From UBA3792 sp946185305 (GTDB lineage: Bacteria > Bacillota > Clostridia > Christensenellales > CAG-138): 10,305 bases of DNA. Position 1 is the first letter of the stretch. Each line of letters starts with the position of its first letter. Location: positions 1 to 10,305 of the forward strand of contig CAMHJE010000082.1 in NCBI GenBank assembly GCA_946185305.1. Direction: 5' to 3'. Positions 5,213 through 9,671 of the stretch are shown piece after piece. The position numbers and the translations under genes were made by a program. The notes beneath the pieces were generated by a model. The model made no database searches and was not told the DNA's origin. It worked only from the letters and a program-made list of their open reading frames with translations.

Positions 5213-5607
5213 TGGGTGTCCGAGCGTGTTATGCCTTGTTGTATCGTGTCAAAAAGTGCCCTATTTTAGGGCGTTTCCGGTTTCTCTCGTTCATATCGTT
5301 TCATAGATTTCTGCAAATTTTTATATATTTGTGACATTTTTGTGATACTCAAAACGCCCCTTGCCACTCGAACGCCGACGCCTGCGGATTGCCGCCCGTC
5401 GCCGCGCTCTGTGCGCTTCTCTGCCGGTTTCCCTGCCCGTTCGTGCAATTCTGCGGCATAGGGCAAAAGGGCAGATTTGGGCGTTTCAGCGCGTTATGCG
5501 GGTTCAAGGGCTTCCCTTGCATTACGTCTTCGAGCGGCGCGGGCGGCGCAATGTCCGCTTTGCTCTGCAGCGCCTATTGTATATTACATATTGTCGGAGC
5601 GACAAGG
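5213..5607. other. Gene-free element end (attachment-proximal region)
   Basis: No supported gene in about 400 bp. It holds a small hairpin (5258-5272), an 8-bp inverted pair gggcgttt (5269-5276) / aaacgccc (5352-5359), an AT-rich patch with two tttgtga(c/t)a copies around 5329-5347, and the hairpin ttgtcg-gag-cgacaa (5591-5605). Element ends next to an attachment site often carry integrase arm-binding sites, and the short repeats could serve that purpose (inference). Confidence 0.4.
5251..5272 (-). terminator. Small terminator-like hairpin
   Basis: On the - strand gcccta-aaa-tagggc is followed by actttttgac. The stem is only 6 bp but G+C-rich and the T-run is clear. It would stop element transcription before it reaches the tRNA-end site. 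Confidence 0.5.
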
Positions 5608-5611
5608 GAAG

Positions 5612-5635
5612 AAAAAAGCGGGCTTCCGCCCGCTT
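5612..5635 (-). terminator. Terminator of the two-gene leftward operon
   Basis: On the - strand aagcgggc-ggaa-gcccgctt (8-bp stem, GGAA tetraloop) runs straight into ttttcttcc, 12 bp after the stop codon at 5648. Confidence 0.88.
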
Positions 5636-5647
5636 CATGTACCCCCC

Positions 5648-6178
5648 TCAATTTTCTTTGTGCTGTTTCCGTAATGTGTCGAAGTCTACCAAAACACCGC
5701 GCTCATTTTTCTTTAGCCGCTGAATGAGTTCTGCAGCTTCTTCATACTCTGCGGTTTCCAAAGTTTTCACAAGCTTTTTCGGGGTGTTATATCTCTTGAA
5801 TCGCGCGAAATAGTCCGTTTCCGCTTGTCTTTTACGTTCTGCCGACCATTCTTCCGGATCGCATAATAAATCCTTTATGTGTTCGTCGGCGCGTTCGTAG
5901 CTGCTCATTTTCGAGTATGCGTATTCTTGTGCGTGTGAAGCCGCCACAAACGCATGTTCCCAAGCAAACGCCCCTTTGTGTGGTTTTAACCCGTCCCATG
6001 CGTCCAAAAGGTCTTTCGCGTATTCGAGGATATACTCACGCACCGCCGCACTTGATTGCGCGATCCGCAGCAGCGTAATATACTCCTCTCGTCTAAAGCG
6101 ACGCTTTTCAACCGCTAAAGGAAGTTGTATTGCGTCGTACCGATCAACTTCCACTTCCCAATCTCTTGTTTTTTTCAT
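5648..6178 (-). CDS. Uncharacterised helical, charged protein of the element
   Basis: 176 residues, not recognised. It is rich in Glu, Lys, Arg and Ala with long predicted helices, no signal peptide and no membrane segment. The C-terminal third (KKLVKTLETAEYEEAAELIQRLKKNE) looks like coiled coil or helical hairpin. The N-terminal part contains DRYDAIQLPLAVEKRRFRREEYITLLRIAQ. The ATG at 6178 has AAAAGG 8 bases upstream. It is the second gene of an operon with 6221-6550 (42-bp gap) and is followed by a strong terminator. The accessory position suggests element cargo or a helper-interaction role, but nothing in the sequence proves it. Confidence 0.75.
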   Translation of the reverse strand: MKKTRDWEVEVDRYDAIQLPLAVEKRRFRREEYITLLRIAQSSAAVREYILEYAKDLLDAWDGLKPHKGAFAWEHAFVAASHAQEYAYSKMSSYERADEHIKDLLCDPEEWSAERKRQAETDYFARFKRYNTPKKLVKTLETAEYEEAAELIQRLKKNERGVLVDFDTLRKQHKEN

Positions 6179-6220
6179 TTTTTGCGCCTTTTCTGTAATC
6201 CGTCGCTTGAGGCGGGCGGC

Positions 6221-6550
6221 TTACGCCGCTACCGCCTGCACCTGGGACACGCCGAAGAACCGCGCTTTGTACGTCGCACCGTCGCCCTTGCTGCCCCAAA
6301 TAAGGTCACAGCCGAAAAGTGCCTTGCTGCCGTGCATAACCTCGAAGCCCTTTTGCTTCCACCCGTACCAGGTGTTGGTTTCCTCGGTGATCCCCGCCTC
6401 CGCTTTGGCGTCCTCGATCCGCTGCGCGTTGATCGGCTCCGCTTTCGCGCTGATCCACGCGCGATGCAGCGATTCGGCAAAATCAATGCCGCCCTTGCGG
6501 AACAGTTCCCACGCTTTCAACATGATCCTCGAAAGATTGTAGCTTGCCAT
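6221..6550 (-). CDS. Small mobile-element protein, weakly ArdC-N/ssDNA-binding-like C-terminal half
   Basis: 109 residues. The N-terminal half (NLSRIMLKAWELFRKGGIDF-AESLHRAWISAKAE) has the 'IMxxAWE...FAExLxxAW' form that I remember from small proteins of Firmicutes phages and mobile elements. The C-terminal half (NTWYGWKQKGFEVMHGSKAL, then TYKARFFGVSQV) resembles the ArdC N-terminal domain pattern 'W..W...G..V..G.....F...QV', known for ssDNA binding in anti-restriction proteins. The match is by eye and weak. The ATG at 6550 has GGAGGT 7 bases upstream. It is the first gene of the two-gene operon and is preceded by a leader of about 155 nt. Confidence 0.75.
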   Translation of the reverse strand: MASYNLSRIMLKAWELFRKGGIDFAESLHRAWISAKAEPINAQRIEDAKAEAGITEETNTWYGWKQKGFEVMHGSKALFGCDLIWGSKGDGATYKARFFGVSQVQAVAA

Positions 6551-6705
6551 TTTTTAACCTCCTCAGTTCTTTCAAGAATGGGCTGTCAAGCGTCCCGCCG
6601 CCGAGCGTCCTCATAGCCTTTGCCTCTCACTCTCTCGCCTTCGTCACGGGGTCTTGCCTGCGTGCTACTCTTGCACCGGCTTGACTGCTGCCCTCTCTTG
6701 ATTAC
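6551..6705 (-). promoter_or_regulatory. Long, G+C-rich, structured 5' leader RNA (candidate cis-regulatory RNA)
   Basis: The region lies between a consensus promoter and the GGAGGT site of the 109-residue gene. A long-range stem closes it: gggc + gtcaagc (6580-6591) pairs with gcttgac + gccc (6679-6693). Inside is the smaller hairpin gtgc-aagagta-gcac. The palindrome ttctt-tc-aagaa (6567-6578) lies beside the ribosome site. A closed stem just upstream of the ribosome site could control translation. No known riboswitch is recognised. It encodes no convincing peptide. Confidence 0.45.
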
Positions 6706-6711
6706 AGTAAC

Positions 6712-6740
6712 ATTATACAGCATTTGCTGTATGTTGTCAA
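6712..6740 (-). promoter_or_regulatory. Consensus promoter of the unknown operon with an operator in its spacer
   Basis: On the - strand TTGACA (6735-6740), 17 bp, TATAAT (6712-6717): both boxes are perfect. The 18-bp inverted repeat atacagca-tt-tgctgtat (6715-6732) fills the spacer and overlaps the -10, the ideal position for a dimeric repressor. So strong a promoter inside an element makes sense if it is normally shut. The partner is likely the divergent small HTH protein or the main repressor (inference). Confidence 0.8.
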
Positions 6741-6802
6741 GTATTAAATCAATGTTTTTCTAAATTATTTTTATATATATCTATATATCGTAAAGATAAT
6801 GC

Positions 6803-6831
6803 TTGACGATATCCACCGCATAGCGTATAAT
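6803..6831 (+). promoter_or_regulatory. Promoter of the small HTH gene
   Basis: TTGACG (6803-6808), 17 bp, TATAAT (6826-6831). The start would be near 6838, with the ATG at 6861. The inverted pair atatcg (6785-6790) / cgatat (6807-6812) overlaps the -35 and could be an operator. It is back-to-back with the promoter at 6712-6740 across an AT-rich 62 bp. Confidence 0.8.
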
Positions 6832-6860
6832 ATAGGCATCATAGAAAGGTGGTGTTATAG

Positions 6861-7073
6861 ATGGGAATGGAACAAAGAATAAAGGCAGCAGCTGCTTACG
6901 GTGGAATAAGCCAGGCGAAGCTTGCTGAAAAGATCGGTATGACAGCATCGAATTTCAATCAGAAATTGAAGCGGGCAACCTTCACCGAGGAGGAGCTGCA
7001 GCAGATTGCCGATGCGCTTGGCGCGTCCTTCGTGCCTTTCGCATTTCAGTTTTCGGACGGTATGAAGATATAG
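6861..7073 (+). CDS. Small XRE/Cro-type HTH regulator
   Basis: 70 residues. A helix-turn-helix of the lambda-repressor type covers about 13-58: GGISQAKLAEKIGMTASNFNQKL, with the turn GMTAS, followed by EELQQIADALGASF. No C-terminal dimer or peptidase domain is present. The ATG at 6861 has AGGTGG 8 bases upstream and its own near-consensus promoter. It is divergent from the two-gene unknown operon whose promoter carries an 18-bp operator, so control of that operon, of itself, or both is plausible. The iteron region begins 14 bp after its stop codon and no terminator is seen between. Confidence 0.85.
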   Translation: MGMEQRIKAAAAYGGISQAKLAEKIGMTASNFNQKLKRATFTEEELQQIADALGASFVPFAFQFSDGMKI

Positions 7074-7087
7074 TTTTTGTGGTGATA

Positions 7088-7120
7088 TTGCGGTAACTTT
7101 GCGGTAAATTTGCGGTAACT
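7088..7120. repeat. Three tandem 11-bp repeats (iteron set A)
   Basis: ttgcggtaact, ttgcggtaaat, ttgcggtaact: three units in exact 11-bp register with 31 of 33 positions identical. Tandem units phased to one helical turn are typical of initiator or regulator binding arrays. Confidence 0.85.
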
Positions 7121-7155
7121 TTTCTATTTGTGAACCCGAAACCGATTCCACGTTT

Positions 7156-7188
7156 TTTGGTTTCGTTTTGGTTTCGTTTTGGTTTCAC
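7156..7188. repeat. Three tandem 11-bp repeats (iteron set B)
   Basis: tttggtttcgt, tttggtttcgt, tttggtttcac in exact 11-bp register. A stray fourth copy, tttggtttcat, lies at 7406-7416. Confidence 0.85.
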
Positions 7189-7213
7189 ATATAGGCAAGG
7201 TGCAATCCTATAT
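7189..7213. repeat. Hairpin at the edge of an AT-rich patch
   Basis: atatagg (7189-7195) and cctatat (7207-7213) form a 7-bp stem. Overlapping it, gcaaggtgcaa (7195-7205) is the exact reverse complement of ttgcaccttgc (7280-7290), so an 11-bp inverted pair brackets the AT-rich stretch 7206-7279. Confidence 0.55.
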
Positions 7214-7224
7214 ATGCGATTATT

Positions 7225-7244
7225 TAAGGTTTTGTAAGGTTTTG
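7225..7244. repeat. Two tandem 10-bp repeats (set C)
   Basis: taaggttttg twice in direct succession, inside the AT-rich part of the candidate origin. Confidence 0.65.
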
Positions 7245-7277
7245 TCCTACATTTACCCTTCTGTTTTCGAATTTTTT

Positions 7278-7310
7278 GCTTGCACCTTGCTTGCGTTTTG
7301 CTTGCAAATG
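7278..7310. repeat. Three tandem 11-bp repeats (set D), with degenerate continuation to 7354
   Basis: gcttgcacctt, gcttgcgtttt, gcttgcaaatg share gcttgc in exact 11-bp register. A looser series with tgcgtg at 7324 and 7334 and tgtgtg at 7345 follows with 10- and 11-bp steps. Confidence 0.75.
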
Positions 7311-7414
7311 TTTTTACAAGTACTGCGTGTTTTTGCGTGCGTTTTGTGTGTGTGCTAAAAGGGGCTATTTGCCCAATGTCATTTTGTAAAATCTGTTTGA
7401 CCTTATTTGGTTTC

Positions 7415-7506
7415 ATGTGCGGCCTCCTTGAAACGAAGATTTGCTTTCATTTCAAGGGCCGCTTTCGCTTCCTTTCATTTCATTCGGAGCGAAAGCGGCC
7501 GCACAT
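7415..7506. repeat. Multi-stem foldback region
   Basis: The outer stem atgtgcggcc (7415-7424) pairs with ggccgcacat (7497-7506). Inside, ggccgctttcgct (7457-7469) pairs perfectly over 13 bp with agcgaaagcggcc (7488-7500). Separately, ccttgaaa (7426-7433) pairs with tttcaagg (7450-7457). The outer and inner stems share bases and so compete. No gene lies in 7074-7604 apart from these repeats. Confidence 0.7.
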
Positions 7507-7534
7507 TTTCAGCCGTTTGTCAAGTACTTTTTTC

Positions 7535-7577
7535 AAATAAAAAAGGCCTCCATGTTTTTCTTCACATAGAAGCCTTT
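7535..7577 (-). terminator. Terminator of the early (cro-xis-DUF6291) operon
   Basis: On the - strand aaaggcttctatgt (7577-7564) pairs with acatggaggccttt (7555-7542) over 14 bp with two G-U pairs, followed by ttttatttg. It lies 28 bp after the stop codon of the DUF6291-like gene. Confidence 0.87.
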
Positions 7578-7604
7578 GCGTCACCTTAGCTTAATGACAT
7601 TGGG

Positions 7605-8243
7605 CTATTTGCCCCCCTTTTTTATTGCTATGAAATTGCATAGTTCATCAAATGTCGCTCCTTTGAATTGCATCGCATAATCCTTGCTAATCCCGCATTG
7701 ACGCATAATATTTCCGATGCTCATAAGATCATTATTATCAATAGCGGCTCCGATCTCGACTGATCGAGGCAGAAGGTCGGCGCGAATCGCTGCCAGTTCG
7801 CTCTCGTGACCGGGATTATGATTGGGATCTATATCGTTATCGTGTTGGATTGTGTTTGTGATAGCAGCATCTGCCTGCATCTGCTTGCATCTGCTCGCAT
7901 ATGCAAGGTCATACCATGGTTCTTTTTTGAAAAGCGCGGGATCATAACCGTCAAAAGAAGCATACCATTCCCATAACTGTGGTCTATTGTTTTCCGGCAG
8001 TCTGCTGCATGCAGCAGCGTGTGTTCTCTTTATACACTTTTCGGCATACTTGATTTTTCCCGCATCGATGCTCGGCTTCCACATCAGAAAATACGGCTCC
8101 AGCGTCGGAGGAAGATTTGGCAGTGCGCCGGTCTCCGCGTAATCGTCAGTAGCCCTCCGAATCGCGCCATACTCCGCGTCTGATAGGTGGCGCATTGGCT
8201 CGATCTTGTCATAGTAACACATATATCCATCAGCTATTTTCAT
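7605..8243 (-). CDS. DUF6291-like phage protein (replication-region type)
   Basis: 212 residues. The N-terminus YYDKIEPMRHLSDAEYGAIRRATDDYAETGALPNL, followed by FLMWKPSIDAGKIKYAEKCIKR, fits the DUF6291 pattern (aromatic, 'E.m..LsdeE.g.l..ai..Y..tG', 'f...k..id....KY...c..r') found in Firmicutes phages and mobile elements, usually in the early/replication region. The C-terminal part (about 120-212) is a different, helical segment (LAAIRADLLPRSVEIGAAIDNN, then IAIKKGGK). The exact activity is unknown, and DNA binding at the neighbouring repeats is a reasonable guess only. The ATG at 8243 has GGGAGG 7 bases upstream and overlaps the previous gene by 14 bp. It is the last gene of the early operon. 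Confidence 0.78.
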   Translation of the reverse strand: MKIADGYMCYYDKIEPMRHLSDAEYGAIRRATDDYAETGALPNLPPTLEPYFLMWKPSIDAGKIKYAEKCIKRTHAAACSRLPENNRPQLWEWYASFDGYDPALFKKEPWYDLAYASRCKQMQADAAITNTIQHDNDIDPNHNPGHESELAAIRADLLPRSVEIGAAIDNNDLMSIGNIMRQCGISKDYAMQFKGATFDELCNFIAIKKGGK

Positions 8244-8469
8244 TTCCCCGCCTCCCTTTTACGTATTCACAAACAATGGCGGGCGGCTGCTGCCCGATCT
8301 GGGCATAGTACGCGGCAACAATTCGCGCCGATTCGCTATTCAGTTCAAAGAGCCATGCGACAAGTGACGGCTTCCACGGGTTGACGGTCTCCCGCCCTTC
8401 GAAGCCGAGCCGCATCAATTCTGCGGCAAGCAGCGGACGGGTGCAAATGTAATCGTTTCGTTCTTCCAT
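8230..8469 (-). CDS. Small DUF5659-like protein
   Basis: 79 residues. DYICTRPLLAAELMRLGFEG, NPWKPSLVAWLFE and ARIVAAYYAQIG match the DUF5659-type pattern 'Y.iTrs..LAa.L...Gfe......F.F......Y' known from phages and mobile elements. No function is established. The ATG at 8469 is preferred, with AAAGGA about 9 bases upstream. A TTG at 8517 overlapping the previous stop is an alternative. Third gene of the early operon. Confidence 0.65.
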   Translation of the reverse strand: MEERNDYICTRPLLAAELMRLGFEGRETVNPWKPSLVAWLFELNSESARIVAAYYAQIGQQPPAIVCEYVKGRRGNENS

Positions 8470-8513
8470 GTCATTTAATCCTTTCACTTTGATGATTTGA
8501 ACGCCGCCCGCCG

Positions 8514-8699
8514 TCAAGCAGTCTCGTCTCCGAGCCTGTTCAACAGCTCTACAAGGCGGTCAAAGTTGATAAGTGTTCGGTTTCCGGTCTTGATCGCCGG
8601 AAGCTCCCCGCGACGTGCCATGCGGCGCAAGCAACATTCGGAAAGAATTCCGGTTTTTGCCACTTCGTGAATTGTCATAAAGCGTGGCACATTCTCCAT
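8514..8699 (-). CDS. Excisionase-like MerR/HTH_17 DNA-binding protein
   Basis: 61 residues. FMTIHEVAKTGILSECCLRRMARRGELPAIKTGNRTLINFDRLVELLNRL is the winged-helix 'excisionase family' layout: a helix-turn-helix at 8-30, then the G-x-LPAIK wing, then a short helix. Such proteins act as Xis beside tyrosine integrases, bending DNA at the attachment site to favour excision. The ATG at 8699 begins one base after the stop of the Cro-like gene, with GGAGG 9 bases upstream. The position next to the divergent int operon supports Xis. Confidence 0.82.
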   Translation of the reverse strand: MENVPRFMTIHEVAKTGILSECCLRRMARRGELPAIKTGNRTLINFDRLVELLNRLGDETA

Positions 8700-8700
8700 G

Positions 8701-8883
8701 TCAGCATACCTCCTTTGCCAGTTTTTCGATGATCCCGAAGATCTTCGCTTTCTGTTCCGCGTTCAGTTCCTTACGGAGCCGTACAGAAAACCATGCGCTG
8801 CTTATTCCCATTTCCTCCGCGATCTGCCACAGCTTCACGCCTGCGGCTTTTGCCGCCCGTCGAACGTCTTGATTTACTGTCAT
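8701..8883 (-). CDS. Cro-like small HTH protein, first gene of the early operon
   Basis: 60 residues from the ATG at 8883 (AAAGG about 5-6 bases upstream). VRRAAKAAGVKLWQIAEEMGISSAWFSVRLRKEL is a helix-turn-helix of XRE/Cro type, followed by one helix (EQKAKIFGIIEKLAKEV). It has no effector domain. Its place, opposite the repressor and first in the early operon, is that of Cro in temperate phages or Str in staphylococcal pathogenicity islands. In-frame codons further upstream lack ribosome sites. Confidence 0.82.
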   Translation of the reverse strand: MTVNQDVRRAAKAAGVKLWQIAEEMGISSAWFSVRLRKELNAEQKAKIFGIIEKLAKEVC

Positions 8884-8941
8884 ATCAACCTTTCCTTTCT
8901 TGCGGTTCCCCGCTTTTTCGGAAAAACTGTACCATTTCATG

Positions 8942-8965
8942 CTGTAAATTGCAACGTCTGTAAAT
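8942..8965. promoter_or_regulatory. Two direct ctgtaaat repeats in the early-operon leader
   Basis: ctgtaaat at 8942-8949 and 8958-8965, 16 bp apart, lie in the 5' leader between the early promoter and the Cro-like gene. They may be further regulator half-sites. The first overlaps tgctgta, which also forms one arm of the operator at 6715-6732. Confidence 0.35.
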
Positions 8966-8983
8966 ATCAAGTGCGTTTCGTTT

Positions 8984-9012
8984 ACTATAATGTTATTGTT
9001 TATTCTTTACAA
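8984..9012 (-). promoter_or_regulatory. Early-operon promoter (leftward)
   Basis: On the - strand TTGTAA (9007-9012), 17 bp, TATAGT (8984-8989). Its -35 lies on the same bases as the -35 of the opposing repressor promoter. The copy of ttattgtttat at 8993-9003 lies in its spacer. Confidence 0.65.
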
Positions 9013-9024
9013 ATTATTGTTTAT
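8993..9024. promoter_or_regulatory. Paired operators of the lysogeny-type switch
   Basis: ttattgtttat occurs at 8993-9003 and 9014-9024, 21 bp (two helical turns) apart, once in the spacer of each divergent promoter. This fits repressor/Cro sites that decide which promoter is open. Confidence 0.65.
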
Positions 9025-9034
9025 GTGCTATAAT
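9006..9034 (+). promoter_or_regulatory. Repressor-integrase operon promoter (rightward)
   Basis: TTTACA (9006-9011), 17 bp, TATAAT (9029-9034). The start would be near 9041. The second ttattgtttat operator (9014-9024) is inside its spacer, so the repressor probably controls itself. Confidence 0.8.
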
Positions 9035-9060
9035 CGTTTCAGAGAAAAGGAGGTTTTACC

Positions 9061-9657
9061 ATGAAAGGCAATAATAATCCGTCCGGATACGCTTTCAATT
9101 CGGATTTGTTTAGGAAACGGCTTGAAAAATCCATAAAGGAAAGGGGCTATAAAAATGCAGACCTTTCGCGCGAAACAGGCGTCACAGCGGCGACCATTGG
9201 CAATTATGTGAACGGAAACCGTATACCGCGCGGATTTCAAGAGATCGTTCCCCTTGCGAAAGCGCTTGACGTTTCTCTCGACTATCTTGCCGGATTATCC
9301 GACGAAAAAGCGCCACAGAAAGATAAATTTATGATTGAAAACTATGCGGACGCCATGCGTGCTATAGATTCTCTGACATTCTGTTTTCAAACAGACGTCA
9401 AAACGATTCACCACGAAGCTGAATTGATCGGGTATGATCCATACGACGAAAAGGAAAACTATTCGGAACCTTACGACGAATTTGTTTTAACAATCCGAGA
9501 CAACGCATTATGTGAATTCAACCGTAAAAGAAACGCTCTGATCAACGCTTTAGGCGATATTATCAAAATCGAGCGTTACAATCTTTTGTATGATGATCTC
9601 GCCGAGGAAATGAAACAAACGAAGGTTGAAAAGGTTTTTCCCGACCTTCCATTTTGA
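9061..9657 (+). CDS. XRE-family repressor of the element
   Basis: 198 residues. The lambda-type helix-turn-helix domain covers about 16-79: LFRKRLEKSIKERGYKNADL, then SRETGVTAATIGNYVNG, then EIVPLAKALDVSLDYLAGLSD. The C-terminal 110 residues are acidic and helical and show no Ser/Lys LexA-type peptidase motif. Induction by RecA-stimulated self-cleavage is therefore unlikely, and release by a protein partner, as with Stl of staphylococcal islands, is more plausible (inference). The ATG at 9061 has AAGGAGG 8 bases upstream. The integrase gene follows after 14 bp in the same operon, and the divergent early operon starts 177 bp to the left. Confidence 0.87.
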   Translation: MKGNNNPSGYAFNSDLFRKRLEKSIKERGYKNADLSRETGVTAATIGNYVNGNRIPRGFQEIVPLAKALDVSLDYLAGLSDEKAPQKDKFMIENYADAMRAIDSLTFCFQTDVKTIHHEAELIGYDPYDEKENYSEPYDEFVLTIRDNALCEFNRKRNALINALGDIIKIERYNLLYDDLAEEMKQTKVEKVFPDLPF

Positions 9658-9671
9658 CCGAGGTGTGCAGC

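Larger units (their letters stand above)
7361..7615. repeat. 22-bp imperfect inverted repeats bracketing about 210 bp
   Basis: The arms 7361-7382 and 7594-7615 match as inverted copies at 19 of 22 positions. The outer gcccaatgtcat (7371-7382) is perfect against atgacattgggc (7594-7605). Both arms also contain the same direct 13-mer gggctatttgccc, a small hairpin itself. The right arm overlaps the stop of the DUF6291-like gene. Confidence 0.6.

Noticed and set aside
5266..5466. Leftward 66-codon frame ending in a terminator hairpin
   Set aside because: No ribosome site before the ATG, an arginine-rich low-complexity first half, and no recognised pattern. The stop inside the hairpin is suggestive but not enough.
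5361..5727. Rightward frames in 5361-5727
   Set aside because: Arg/Ala-rich shadow translation of G+C-rich DNA that overlaps the terminator and end of the leftward operon.
7088..7354. CRISPR array in the tandem repeats
   Set aside because: The 11-bp units abut with no spacers.
6855..7589. Frames of 60-144 codons on both strands between the small HTH gene and the early-operon terminator
   Set aside because: They are translations of the tandem repeats and hairpins or the antisense of the HTH gene, without ribosome sites.
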